Shown here piece by piece: positions 41,996-50,107 of a stretch of 64,000 nt of DNA. The position numbers were made by a program, and so were the translations under genes. The DNA lies in contig NZ_JAPFGY010000006.1 of the NCBI RefSeq assembly GCF_026586795.1, forward strand, positions 1-64,000, written 5' to 3'. Below the pieces are notes generated by a model. That model saw only the letters and a list, made by a program, of their open reading frames with translations. It had not been told where the DNA came from and searched no databases. The first letter of the stretch is position 1, and each line of letters starts with the position of its first letter. Origin of the DNA: Erythrobacter sp. WG (GTDB lineage: Bacteria > Pseudomonadota > Alphaproteobacteria > Sphingomonadales > Sphingomonadaceae).

Positions 41996-42000
41996 GAGGC
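41996..42000. repeat. 5-bp target-site duplication, right copy
   Basis: GAGGC directly after the prophage's terminal CA. Same as 3078-3082. Confidence 0.85.
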
Positions 42001-42038
42001 GGCGGGCTGCGCGATTGCGGCGCAGGAGTAGGATAACC

Positions 42039-42071
42039 TTGACCTGATCCCCATTTGTTCTACACTCGTTC
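42039..42071 (+). promoter_or_regulatory. Promoter with LexA box (SOS operator)
   Basis: TTGACC (42039-42044), 16-bp spacer, TACACT (42061-42066). The direct repeat GTTC-N7-GTTC (42057-42071) is the known alphaproteobacterial LexA site and covers the -10, so LexA should repress the winged-helix gene that starts at 42094. Confidence 0.7.
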
Positions 42072-42093
42072 CAACACTGCTGGAGTCGAGTCG

Positions 42094-43119
42094 ATGCTGA
42101 ACTCCCCTGCCACTGGCACCGCTTTTCCCGATGATCTTGCCTATGGCTGCGCCGATGACGGCGCCGGCCTGCCTGCGCGGGTCGCGATCTTCGGGGAGGA
42201 CGAAGGGCAGCGCCGCCAGGTCGCGGGGGATCTCGGCGGGGCGGGGTTCCGGTGCATCGACGGCGGCCCGGTGCGCGCCCTGCTCGAAGGGCCGATCGCG
42301 CTCCTGGGCGATGTGGTGGTGGTCGATTGTCCGGTCACCGGCTCGCGCGGGATCGACGCGATGATGCTGGCGGGCCTCGCCCGGCTCGATATGCGCGTGG
42401 CGCGTTCGGGGGCCAAGCTGATCGTCGGCACCAACCTTGCAGGCCTCGACGATGTATTCGCGGTGCTCGATCAGTCGGCGCCGCAGATCCTCGTCAGCCC
42501 CAGCCGGGCCGAACGCGTGATCGCGGTCGGCCGGGTGATGGGGGAGGCGGGGGCGGCGCGCCTCAGGGAAATGGGCGAAGAGGACCGCCTCGCCCTGCTG
42601 CGCCTCTCGCAACAGGTCGAGGCGATCGCCCATTCGCTCGATCGGCTCGGCCATGGCGGGGCCCCGGCGGAAGAGCGCAGCGCCTTCGGCGAGTTCCGGC
42701 GCGACTATCGCCCGGCCGAGACGGCGCTCGCAGGGAGCTTCGGCCAGGCGCCGGCTTCGCGTGCCGTGCCGCTGCCCGATCCGCAGGTGGTGCGTCAGAT
42801 CATCGCCAATCGCCAGGCGCGGAACCGCTTCTTCGATCCGGCGCTGTTCGGCGATCCGGCGTGGGATATGCTGCTCGATCTCACCGCCGCGCACGGGGAA
42901 GGCGGGCGTGTGTCGGTCTCCTCGCTGTGCATCGCTGCCGGTGTCCCGGCGACCACGGCGCTGCGCTGGATTACCCAGATGGTCGAAAGCGGCATCTTCG
43001 TGCGCGTGCCCGACCCCGCCGACCGCCGCCGCGCCTTCATTGCCTTGAGCGACAAGGCGCTCGCCGCGATGTCGGGCTATTTCGCGAGCCTGCGGCTGCC
43101 GGTGTTGCAGGCGGCCTGA
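42094..43119 (+). CDS. Winged-helix (MarR-like) protein with receiver-like N-domain
   Basis: 341 residues. The N-terminal ~140 residues have a receiver/flavodoxin-like alpha/beta pattern (RVAIFGEDEGQRRQ; VVVVDCPVTGSRGIDAMML) without a clear phosphorylation site set. The C-terminal ~90 residues form a MarR-type winged helix (VSVSSLCIAAGVPATTALRW). It probably regulates transcription. A LexA-box promoter upstream suggests DNA-damage control. The target is unknown. A GC-rich hairpin repeat follows the stop. Confidence 0.7.
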   Translation: MLNSPATGTAFPDDLAYGCADDGAGLPARVAIFGEDEGQRRQVAGDLGGAGFRCIDGGPVRALLEGPIALLGDVVVVDCPVTGSRGIDAMMLAGLARLDMRVARSGAKLIVGTNLAGLDDVFAVLDQSAPQILVSPSRAERVIAVGRVMGEAGAARLREMGEEDRLALLRLSQQVEAIAHSLDRLGHGGAPAEERSAFGEFRRDYRPAETALAGSFGQAPASRAVPLPDPQVVRQIIANRQARNRFFDPALFGDPAWDMLLDLTAAHGEGGRVSVSSLCIAAGVPATTALRWITQMVESGIFVRVPDPADRRRAFIALSDKALAAMSGYFASLRLPVLQAA

Positions 43120-43135
43120 TTGGGCGGGGCCATCG

Positions 43136-43178
43136 CTCCCCTCTCCTTGGAGGAGGGGTCGGGGGTGGGGGCTCCCCG
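43136..43178. repeat. GC-rich intergenic hairpin repeat
   Basis: CCCCTCTCC-TT-GGAGGAGGGG followed by a G-run. It resembles the repeat at 52680-52762 and lies between two convergent genes, so it may act as a bidirectional terminator. Confidence 0.5.
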
Positions 43179-43202
43179 CCAGCGGCCACGCGGGCCAACT
43201 CC

Positions 43203-44096
43203 CTAGACCTCGGTCTCACCCGGTCGCCAGCGCAGGATCACGGTGAGGCCGTCGCCAGGCTCCCCGTGACCGGCCCCAGACCCCGCCTTGCCCGCGCTTG
43301 GCCCGGGCTTGACCCCCGCCAGACCGCCTCCAGACCCCTCCTTGCCCCCCTGTTTCACGTGAAACATCCGGCGCTCGGCATCGGCGCGGGCTCGGGCGAG
43401 GATCGCCGGGGGGACCTCCCCGTCAAGCCACAGCACATCCGCCTCGCCGAGCCAGCGGGCCTGCCGCAAGGTCAGCTCCTCGGGATCGGCGCTGGTCAGC
43501 ACCACCTCCTGCACTTGGCCCTTCAGCGCGCCTCCCGCCCCCTCGGCCCAGGCGGCAACTCGCTGAAAAGCCTGCGGATCGAGCGGATCGAGCGGGCCTC
43601 CCTCGCGCAGCGCCGCGTCCACCGCCCGCCGCCGCGCGGTGCTCTCGGGCAGACGCCGCCGCAGGACGGGCCGCGCGGTCTCGAGCGCCCGGGCGAGCGC
43701 GCCGAGCGTTCCGGGCAGCACCCGCTCGAGCCGCAGCCGCACGTGCTTGGCGAGCCCCGCCGAGGCCCCCCCGGTCCCGATCGCGATCAGCAGCGGGTCA
43801 CGATCGAGGATGGAAGGCATTGTAAAATCGCACAATTCTGGGCGGTCGACGACGTTGACGAGCATCCCCGCACAGCGCGCATTGATCGCTGCCGCCTCGC
43901 ACGCAAGGGGATCCTCGAAGGCGATGAAGGCGATCCGCACCCCCTCGTCCACGGCCCGGGCGAAATCCTCGACGATCACGCCCCCGGCCCGCTCGACCAG
44001 CCGCCGCTTGGGCTCGGCCGCCGGGCCGTCACCCAGCACAAGCACCTGTTTTCCCGCGATTGTGTGGAACAGCGGCAGGCTGGCAATGCCGCTCAC
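43203..44096 (-). CDS. Siroheme synthase N-domain (precorrin-2 dehydrogenase/ferrochelatase-like)
   Basis: 297 residues, GTG start at 44096, eight bases after the lysA stop. The first ~150 residues are the NAD-binding dehydrogenase part (KQVLVLGDGPAAEPKRRLVE; CDFTMPSILDRDPLLIAIGT) of CysG/Met8. That enzyme makes sirohydrochlorin and inserts iron to give siroheme for sulfite/nitrite reductases. The C-terminal part does not show a full methyltransferase domain. The segment near residue 245 (RMFHVKQ) is encoded by a parS site. Confidence 0.7.
   Translation of the reverse strand: MSGIASLPLFHTIAGKQVLVLGDGPAAEPKRRLVERAGGVIVEDFARAVDEGVRIAFIAFEDPLACEAAAINARCAGMLVNVVDRPELCDFTMPSILDRDPLLIAIGTGGASAGLAKHVRLRLERVLPGTLGALARALETARPVLRRRLPESTARRRAVDAALREGGPLDPLDPQAFQRVAAWAEGAGGALKGQVQEVVLTSADPEELTLRQARWLGEADVLWLDGEVPPAILARARADAERRMFHVKQGGKEGSGGGLAGVKPGPSAGKAGSGAGHGEPGDGLTVILRWRPGETEV
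43351..43366. other. parS centromere site
   Basis: TGTTTCACGTGAAACA, a perfect 16-bp palindrome equal to the parS consensus bound by chromosomal ParB. It lies inside the siroheme-synthase-like gene. Such sites cluster around the replication origin. Confidence 0.85.
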
Positions 44097-44103
44097 AGGG
44101 GCC

Positions 44104-45363
44104 TCAGGCGAGCCATTCCGGGACGCGCTCGGCATCCATGATTGCGCCCGCCTCGATGCGGTCGGCGACAACCGCGAAACGGTCGCCATCCACCAGCACC
44201 TCAGCCACGAAACCGCGCGAATTGTAGGACGAGGCCATCGTCGCCCCGTAGGCCCCCGCGGTGCGGAACACGGCGAGATCGCCCGCCTCCAACAGGTCGC
44301 ACTCCCGGCCCATGGCGAAGGTGTCGCCGGTCTCGCAGATCGGGCCGACGATGTTGGCGGTCATGCGTGCGCCCCGGGGCTCGACCGCCTCGAAATGGTG
44401 ATAGGCGCCGTAGAGAGCGGGCCTGGCAAGGTCGTTCATCGCCGCATCGACGATCACGAAAGGATCGCGAATCCCGCGCTTGACCCGCACCACGCGGGTC
44501 AGCAGCACGCCCGCATTGCCCGCGATCACGCGGCCGGGCTCGAAGATCAGCTTGACGCCCCAGTCCCGCGTCACCCGGGCAACCATCGCGCCATACGCCG
44601 CCGGCGCGGGGAGCACCTCGCCCACCCGGTAGGGCACGCCGAGGCCGCCGCCGAGGTCGACATGGGTGATCGTGTGCCCTGCCCCGCGCAGCGCCTGCAC
44701 CAGCGCGCCAAGTTTTGCGAAGGCTGCTTCGAGCGGAGCAAGATCAGCGAGTTGGCTGCCGATATGCACCGCAACCCCGCGCAAGTTCACCCCCGGCAGG
44801 CCCGCCAGCTTGCCGAAGATCTGCCCCGCCTCGCTGATCGGCACGCCGAACTTGTTGTCGGCCTTGCCGGTCGAGATCTTGTCGTGGGTGCCGGCGTCGA
44901 CGTCGGGGTTGATGCGCAAGGTGCACTGTGCGGTCAGCCCCCGCGCCGCCGCCAGCTCAGCGAGCTCGACGCCCTCCTCCTCGCTCTCGATGTTGAACTG
45001 GCCGATCCCCGCCTCGAGCGCGGCGACCATCTCGGCGGCGGTCTTGCCCACGCCCGAGAAGACGATCATGTCCGGTGCAATCCCCGCCGCCAGCGCGCGG
45101 CGCATTTCGCCGACCGACACGACGTCCGCGCCCATGCCCTGCTGCCCCAGCACCTTGAGCACCGCGAGGTTGGGGTTCGCCTTGACCGCGAAGGCGATGA
45201 GCTTGTCGGGCACGTCCGCCAGCGCCTCGCGGAACACCCGCGCGTGGCGTTCCAGCGTGGCGCGCGAATAGACGTAGACAGGGGTGCCGACCGCCGCGGC
45301 GATGGCCGGCAGCGGCACGTCTTCGGCGTGCATCACGCCGTCCTTGAGGGTGAAATGGTCCAT
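44104..45363 (-). CDS. lysA: Diaminopimelate decarboxylase
   Basis: 419 residues. A PLP enzyme of fold III that makes lysine from meso-diaminopimelate, the last step of lysine synthesis. The PLP lysine is Lys61 in AFAVKANPNL. Further motifs are HIGSQLADLAPLEAAF, a Gly-rich phosphate loop (VDLGGGLGVPY), and the C-terminal CETGDTFA segment with the substrate Cys. The start is the ATG at 45363, giving the usual N-terminus (MDHFTLKDGVMHAEDVPL). It lies 14 bases after the small lipoprotein gene in the leftward argH-lipoprotein-lysA operon. Confidence 0.96.
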   Translation of the reverse strand: MDHFTLKDGVMHAEDVPLPAIAAAVGTPVYVYSRATLERHARVFREALADVPDKLIAFAVKANPNLAVLKVLGQQGMGADVVSVGEMRRALAAGIAPDMIVFSGVGKTAAEMVAALEAGIGQFNIESEEEGVELAELAAARGLTAQCTLRINPDVDAGTHDKISTGKADNKFGVPISEAGQIFGKLAGLPGVNLRGVAVHIGSQLADLAPLEAAFAKLGALVQALRGAGHTITHVDLGGGLGVPYRVGEVLPAPAAYGAMVARVTRDWGVKLIFEPGRVIAGNAGVLLTRVVRVKRGIRDPFVIVDAAMNDLARPALYGAYHHFEAVEPRGARMTANIVGPICETGDTFAMGRECDLLEAGDLAVFRTAGAYGATMASSYNSRGFVAEVLVDGDRFAVVADRIEAGAIMDAERVPEWLA

Positions 45364-45377
45364 GCGGGGAAGGGGCT

Positions 45378-45617
45378 CTACTCGGGGGGCAGGTCGAAGG
45401 GATCGTCCTCGCGCTCTTCGGAGCGGCGGCGCAGTTCGACCGAGCGTTCGGGCGCGGCGAGGGCGTCGCGGCGCAGCAGCTCGTCGGCGCTCGGCCGCTC
45501 GGAGGCGCCATAGGGCGCGGGCGGCAGCGCGGCGTTCTTGGGCGGGACGAGCGGGGCCTGTGCGCCGCACGCCGATAGGAGCGCCGCAAGGGCGAGGGCG
45601 GCAGCAAGGCGCATCAT
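45378..45617 (-). CDS. Small lipoprotein of the LptM/YifL type
   Basis: 79 residues with a lipoprotein signal and lipobox LSAC (Cys17), then Gly-Ala-Gln-Ala-Pro-Leu-Val-Pro-Pro, close to the CGxxxPLxxP pattern of LptM. The place between argH and lysA is also typical. LptM helps the LptD outer-membrane translocon fold. The remaining charged tail is disordered. The start is 45617 (or 45614), overlapping the argH stop. Confidence 0.65.
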   Translation of the reverse strand: MMRLAAALALAALLSACGAQAPLVPPKNAALPPAPYGASERPSADELLRRDALAAPERSVELRRRSEEREDDPFDLPPE

Positions 45618-47041
45618 TCCTCCATTCCCAGCACCGCGCGCGCGGCGGCGACAGCCTCGCGCACCCGGTCGGGCGCGGTGCCGCCGAAGGACGCGCGCGC
45701 CGCGACCGAGGCATCGACCGAGAGCGCCGCATAGACGCTTTCGTCGATGCGCGCATCAATTGCCTTGAGGTCCTCGGGCGGCAGTTGGTCGAGCGCGACG
45801 CCGCGGCTCTCGGCGAGCTTCACCGCAGCGCCGATGATGTGATGTGCTTCACGGAACGGGATGCCTGCCTGCCGCACCAGCCAGTCGGCGAGATCGGTCG
45901 CCGTGGCGTAGCCCAGCTCCGCTGCCGCGCGCATCCGCCCGGTGTTGAAGGTGGCATCCGCGATCATCCCGGTCATCGCCGCGACCGAGAGCGCCATCAG
46001 CGAGGCTGCCTCGAAGACCGGCGGCTTGTCGTCCTGCATATCCTTGGAATAGGCGAGCGGCAGGCCCTTCATGGTGATCATCAGGCTGGTCAGGCTGCCG
46101 ATCACCCGGCCCGAATGGCCGCGCACCAGTTCGGCAGCGTCGGGGTTCTTCTTCTGCGGCATGATCGAGCTGCCGGTCGACAGGCTGTCGGGCAGGCGGA
46201 TGAAGCCGAAGGGCTGGCTCGCCCACAGGATCAGCTCCTCGGCAAGGCGCGAGAGGTGGAGGGCGGTCGCCGAACAGCACCACAGGAAATCGAGCGCGAA
46301 GTCGCGGTCGGAGACGGCGTCGAGGGAATTGGCGGTCGGCCGGTCGAAGCCCAATGCGCGGGCGGTCGCCTCGCGGTCGATGGGGAAGCCCGTGCCCGCG
46401 AGCGCCGCCGAGCCGAGGGGGCACTCGTTCATCCGCGCCTGCGCGTCGGCAAGGCGCGCGCGGTCGCGGCGGAACATCTCGTAATAGGCCATGAGGTGGT
46501 GGCCCAACGTCACCGGCTGCGCGGTCTGGAGGTGGGTGAAGCCGGGCATGATCGAGTCCGCGTGCTCGCCCGCGCGCCTCACCAGCGCACGCTGGAGCGC
46601 GGCGAGGCCTTCGTCGAGCTGCTGCGCCGCATCGCGCACCCACAGGCGGAAATCGGTCGCGACCTGATCGTTGCGGCTCCTCGCGGTGTGGAGGCGCCCG
46701 GCGACCGGGCCGATCAGCTCGGCGAGCCGGGCCTCGGTGGTCATGTGGATGTCCTCGCGGTCCCAGTCCTCGGGCACGCCGTCGCGCTCGTATTCGGCCG
46801 CGACCGTGTCGAGGCCCGCGCTGATCGCCTGAGCATCCTCGGGCGCGACGATCCCCTGCGCGCCGAGCATCGCCACATGGGCCTTGGACGCGGCAATGTC
46901 CTGCCGCCACAGCGCCTTGTCGAAGGGGATCGAGGCATTGATTTCGCGCATGATCGCGCTAGGGCCGGCAGCGAACCGACCGCCCCACATGGCGTTCGTG
47001 CCACCCTGTCCGGAGCCCGTCATGTCCCGCTCGTCGCTCAT
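45614..47041 (-). CDS. argH: Argininosuccinate lyase
   Basis: About 469-475 residues depending on the start (ATG at 47041 or 47023). It splits argininosuccinate into arginine and fumarate. Conserved parts are [59 protein letters not shown] and the signature [12 protein letters not shown] with the catalytic Ser. It reads leftward, coupled to the lipoprotein and lysA genes. Its 5' end overlaps the start of the opposite TlpA gene. Confidence 0.95.
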   Translation of the reverse strand: MSDERDMTGSGQGGTNAMWGGRFAAGPSAIMREINASIPFDKALWRQDIAASKAHVAMLGAQGIVAPEDAQAISAGLDTVAAEYERDGVPEDWDREDIHMTTEARLAELIGPVAGRLHTARSRNDQVATDFRLWVRDAAQQLDEGLAALQRALVRRAGEHADSIMPGFTHLQTAQPVTLGHHLMAYYEMFRRDRARLADAQARMNECPLGSAALAGTGFPIDREATARALGFDRPTANSLDAVSDRDFALDFLWCCSATALHLSRLAEELILWASQPFGFIRLPDSLSTGSSIMPQKKNPDAAELVRGHSGRVIGSLTSLMITMKGLPLAYSKDMQDDKPPVFEAASLMALSVAAMTGMIADATFNTGRMRAAAELGYATATDLADWLVRQAGIPFREAHHIIGAAVKLAESRGVALDQLPPEDLKAIDARIDESVYAALSVDASVAARASFGGTAPDRVREAVAAARAVLGMEE

Positions 47042-47588
47042 TCTCGGATTGCCGCTCCTGCTGCTGGCGGGATGCGATAGGGCGGCAGAGGCGCCAGCGC
47101 AACCGGTTGAGACGGGCGCAGCGTCGGGCACGACGATCGGCCTGATGACCCGCCAGTTCGCCGGAACCCCGATCCCGGACCTGCAAGTGAAGGATCCAGC
47201 GGGCAAGGTGCTCGACCTGGGCGCGCAGGACGGCCCGGTGCTGCTCAACCTGTGGGCAACGTGGTGCGGCCCCTGCGTCAAGGAGATGCCGCAGCTCGAC
47301 GCGCTGGCCGGCAAGCTCGAGGGCGAGGTCAAGGTCGTCACCGTCAGCCAGGACATCCGCGGAGCCGAGGTGGTGGAGCCCTTCTTTGCCAAGGGCAATT
47401 ACAGCCGTCTGGAGCCTTGGCTCGATCCCGACACCGCGCTTTCGGGCCGCTTCACCCCCGAGGGCGCGCTGCCGCTCACCATCCTCTTCGATGCGACCGG
47501 CAAGGAGGTGCTGCGGGTGGCGGGGGGCTATGACTGGGACAGCCCGGAAGCCGAGGCGCTGATCCGGGACAGCCTGGCCGCCAGCTAG
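47022..47588 (+). CDS. TlpA-type thiol:disulfide oxidoreductase lipoprotein
   Basis: 188 residues: lipobox LAGC (Cys18), then a thioredoxin-fold domain with the active site WCGPC (Cys82, Cys85) in [20 protein letters not shown]. It is probably a periplasmic reductant in cytochrome c maturation or disulfide repair; which one cannot be told. It starts on the same CATG as the opposite argH frame, and its stop shares CTAG with the opposite psd stop. Confidence 0.85.
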   Translation: MSRSSLILGLPLLLLAGCDRAAEAPAQPVETGAASGTTIGLMTRQFAGTPIPDLQVKDPAGKVLDLGAQDGPVLLNLWATWCGPCVKEMPQLDALAGKLEGEVKVVTVSQDIRGAEVVEPFFAKGNYSRLEPWLDPDTALSGRFTPEGALPLTILFDATGKEVLRVAGGYDWDSPEAEALIRDSLAAS

Positions 47589-48427
47589 AGCCGCCGCCCG
47601 ATCGCCTCGCCCATGCGCAGCGGGTCGCCCGCTGTCAGGTCGTCGCGCCACGCCACGCGCCCCGGCTCGAACAGCAGCACCACTGTCGAGCCGAGGTAGA
47701 AGCGGCCCATCTCGTCGCCGGCGGCGAAGCTGCGGCCGGCGCCGGCGAAGTCTTCGCGAACGATCCCGCCGGCGTGGGGGCGGAACCTGTTCGGCCACAC
47801 GGTGTCGATCCCGGCGACGATCATCGCGCCGACCATGACGCTGGCGAAGTGGCCATCGGGCCCGTCGAAGCGGCAGGCCAGGCGTTCGTTGCGGGCGAAC
47901 AGGCGGTCGACCCCGGCGGCGGTCGCGACGTTGACCGAATAGAGGTCGCCGGGGATATAGCTGGTCGCGGCGAGGGTGCCGGCGGCGGGCATGTGGACGC
48001 GGTGGTAATCCCTGGGGGAAAGGTAGATCGTGATGAAGCTCCCGCCCTCGAACCGCGCGGCTTCCTCGGGCCCGCAGCCGAGGATCTCGGCCACGCTGTA
48101 ATCGCGCCCCTTGGCCTGAATGATCCGTCCGCCGCTGACGGGGCCGAGCTGGCTCACCGCGCCATCGGCAGGCGAGAGGACGAACTGCGCGGCATCGGCA
48201 AGCGGGCGGGCGCCGGGCTTCAGCTCGCGGGTGAAGAAGTCGTTGAAGCTCGTGAACTCGCCGATCCCCCGCGCCGCCTCGGAGAGGTCGACGCCATAGG
48301 CGGCGACGAAGCGCCGGATCAGGCGGTCGCGCAGCCACGGGCTCTCGCTCGATGCGAGGCGCCCCGCGAGGCGCGAGAGGGCGTGCTGCGGCAGGACGTG
48401 CTGGAGCGCGATGAAGGCTGCGGACAT
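47585..48427 (-). CDS. psd: Phosphatidylserine decarboxylase proenzyme
   Basis: 280 residues. It decarboxylates phosphatidylserine to phosphatidylethanolamine at the inner membrane. The self-cleavage motif LGST (Ser ~247) makes the pyruvoyl cofactor. Other conserved parts are FNDFFTRELKPGARPL, the SPADGAVSQLG start of the domain, and YLSPRDYHRVHMP with the catalytic His. Its length and proform layout are those of the bacterial type I enzyme. It ends tail to tail with the TlpA gene, sharing CTAG. Confidence 0.95.
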   Translation of the reverse strand: MSAAFIALQHVLPQHALSRLAGRLASSESPWLRDRLIRRFVAAYGVDLSEAARGIGEFTSFNDFFTRELKPGARPLADAAQFVLSPADGAVSQLGPVSGGRIIQAKGRDYSVAEILGCGPEEAARFEGGSFITIYLSPRDYHRVHMPAAGTLAATSYIPGDLYSVNVATAAGVDRLFARNERLACRFDGPDGHFASVMVGAMIVAGIDTVWPNRFRPHAGGIVREDFAGAGRSFAAGDEMGRFYLGSTVVLLFEPGRVAWRDDLTAGDPLRMGEAIGRRL

Positions 48428-48473
48428 CCTCCGGCGCTACCGGCAGGCGCACCGCCGCGCAAGCCGCGCCCGC

Positions 48474-49226
48474 TCAGAGTGTCGTCGTCTGCCCGCCGTC
48501 CACCCTGATCGCGCACCCGGTGATGAAACCGGCGCGCGGGGAGGCGAGGAAGGCGGCGATGTCGCCGAACTCCTCCGGCCGCCCGAGCCGCCCGGCGGGG
48601 ATCGCCGCGATCGCGCGGGCCGTCACCTGCTCGGGCGACGCGCCGCTCGCCGCCGCCGTTCCGGCATGGAGGCTGGTCAGCCGGTCGGTGGCGATCTGGC
48701 CCGGCAGCAGCAGGTTGACCGTCACGCCGTCCGCCGCGACCTCGGCGGCGAGCGTCTTGCACCATGCGGCGAGCATCGCGCGCACTGCGTTCGAAAGCAC
48801 GAGATTGGGAACGGGCGCGACGAGGCTGGTCGAGGCGACCGCGAGGATCCGCCCGAAACCGCGCGCGCGCATTTGAGGGAGGAGGGCCTGGGCGAGGGTA
48901 AGCTGGGCATCGAACATCCGGCGCATCACCGCGCCGAAATCGGCCGGTGTGGTGTGCGCCGCGGTGCCGGTCGGCGGGCCGCCGCTGTTGAGCACGAGGA
49001 TGTCGGGCGAAGGGCCCGCCCCCAGCACCGCGTCGATGATCGCCTGCGGGGCATCGGGGTCATCGAGATCGGCAGCGATGTGGAGACCGCTCGCCAGCCC
49101 TTCGCCCGAGCGCGCGACGGTGATCACCCGCGCGCCCTCCGCCGCCAGCGCTGCGGCGATGGCGCGTCCCAGCCCCTTGCTGGCGCCGAGCACCAGCGCG
49201 GTCTTGTCCTCCAGTTGCAGGTCCAT
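48474..49226 (-). CDS. Short-chain dehydrogenase/reductase, atypical
   Basis: 250 residues, Rossmann fold: LVLGASKGLGRAIAAALAAE (NADP site) and LVLNSGGPPTG. The usual catalytic Tyr-x3-Lys is absent; the equivalent segment reads PNLVLSNAVRAML with Arg instead of Lys. The C-terminus is normal (FGDIAAFLASPRAGFITGCA). The 'NSGGP' SDR branch includes such variants, whose reactions are little known. Activity is therefore uncertain. Confidence 0.8.
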   Translation of the reverse strand: MDLQLEDKTALVLGASKGLGRAIAAALAAEGARVITVARSGEGLASGLHIAADLDDPDAPQAIIDAVLGAGPSPDILVLNSGGPPTGTAAHTTPADFGAVMRRMFDAQLTLAQALLPQMRARGFGRILAVASTSLVAPVPNLVLSNAVRAMLAAWCKTLAAEVAADGVTVNLLLPGQIATDRLTSLHAGTAAASGASPEQVTARAIAAIPAGRLGRPEEFGDIAAFLASPRAGFITGCAIRVDGGQTTTL

Positions 49227-49301
49227 GATGTCCTCCGCCGTTCGTCCACTGCCATGGCACGGCGCGCGCGTCCGATCAAATCGCGGGATGGCGGGGAAAT
49301 C

Positions 49302-49377
49302 TGGTGGGCGGTGACGGGCTCGAACCGCCGACCCTCTCGGTGTAAACGAGATGCTCTACCAACTGAGCTAACCGCCC
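49302..49377 (-). tRNA. tRNA-Val (anticodon UAC)
   Basis: 76 nt on the minus strand: acceptor GGGCGGT pairs with ACCGCCC, D-arm GCTC...GAGC, anticodon loop TTTACAC (anticodon TAC), T-arm with TTCGAGC, and an encoded CCA. Anticodon UAC reads valine codons. Confidence 0.95.
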
Positions 49378-49471
49378 GGACAGGGGCTTGCGGTTAGGCG
49401 GCGGCGGGGCAGGGGTCAAGCGGTGCCGCGCGCGCTGCCCTCGGCGGCGTGGGCGTGCTAGGATGGCGAGC

Positions 49472-50098
49472 ATGATCATCGAGACCCAGCTCAACGACGG
49501 AACGCCGGTCTGCATCCGCCGGGTGCGGCGCGAGGACGAACAGCGGCTCAGGGACGGCATCGCGCAGCTCTCGCCGCAATCGCGCTACCTCAGGTTCTTC
49601 TCGGGGATGCGCGAGGCCCCGCCGCAGGTGCTGCGCACGCTGGCGAGCCCCGACGGGCACGATCACCTCGCCTGGGGCGCGCTGCGCACCGATCTGCCGG
49701 ACACGCCCGCATTGGGCGTGGTCCACGCCTTCCGCGACAAGGACGACCCCGACAGTGCGGAGTTCTCCGTCGCGGTGGTCGACGCCTATCACGGCCGGGG
49801 GCTGGCGCGGCTGCTGACGGCGGTGCTGCTGCTCGATTGCGCGGGCGAGGGGCTGACGCGGTTCACGGTCCACATCCTGCCCGAAAACCGCCCGGCGCTG
49901 GCGCTGGCGCGCTCGCTGGGCGCGGAAGGGGCAGGGTATGAAGGGGGCGTGACGGTGCTCGAGATCGACATCGCCGCAGCGCTCGCGTCCCTGCGTGCCG
50001 AGGCCGACGTGCCGGGGCTCGCGGCGGTCTTCGCGCAGGCCGAAAAAGGCGGCGGCCCGGGCCACGGCCCGCTAGGCGAGGGCGCCGCGGCCGGCTAG
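49472..50098 (+). CDS. GNAT family N-acetyltransferase
   Basis: 208 residues. The acetyl-CoA site is seen in FSVAVVDAYHGRGLARLLTA (the Gln/Arg-x2-Gly-x-Gly/Ala loop), with the start RRVRREDEQRLRDGIAQLSP typical of the family. It acetylates an amine; the substrate is unknown. The ATG at 49472 has AGGATGG upstream; an ATG at 49463 would add three residues. The asparaginase gene follows after nine bases. Confidence 0.85.
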   Translation: MIIETQLNDGTPVCIRRVRREDEQRLRDGIAQLSPQSRYLRFFSGMREAPPQVLRTLASPDGHDHLAWGALRTDLPDTPALGVVHAFRDKDDPDSAEFSVAVVDAYHGRGLARLLTAVLLLDCAGEGLTRFTVHILPENRPALALARSLGAEGAGYEGGVTVLEIDIAAALASLRAEADVPGLAAVFAQAEKGGGPGHGPLGEGAAAG

Positions 50099-50107
50099 GG
50101 GCGGGGC

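Noticed and set aside
5702..43366. Partition system made of the phage ParB-like protein and the parS site
   Set aside because: The parS site is in host DNA and matches the chromosomal consensus, there is no ParA gene, and the phage protein lacks the usual ParB length and layout; at most a question for testing.
49302..49377. tRNA-Val as phage attachment site
   Set aside because: The prophage ends lie over 7 kb away and show Mu-type 5-bp duplications; no integrase gene exists.
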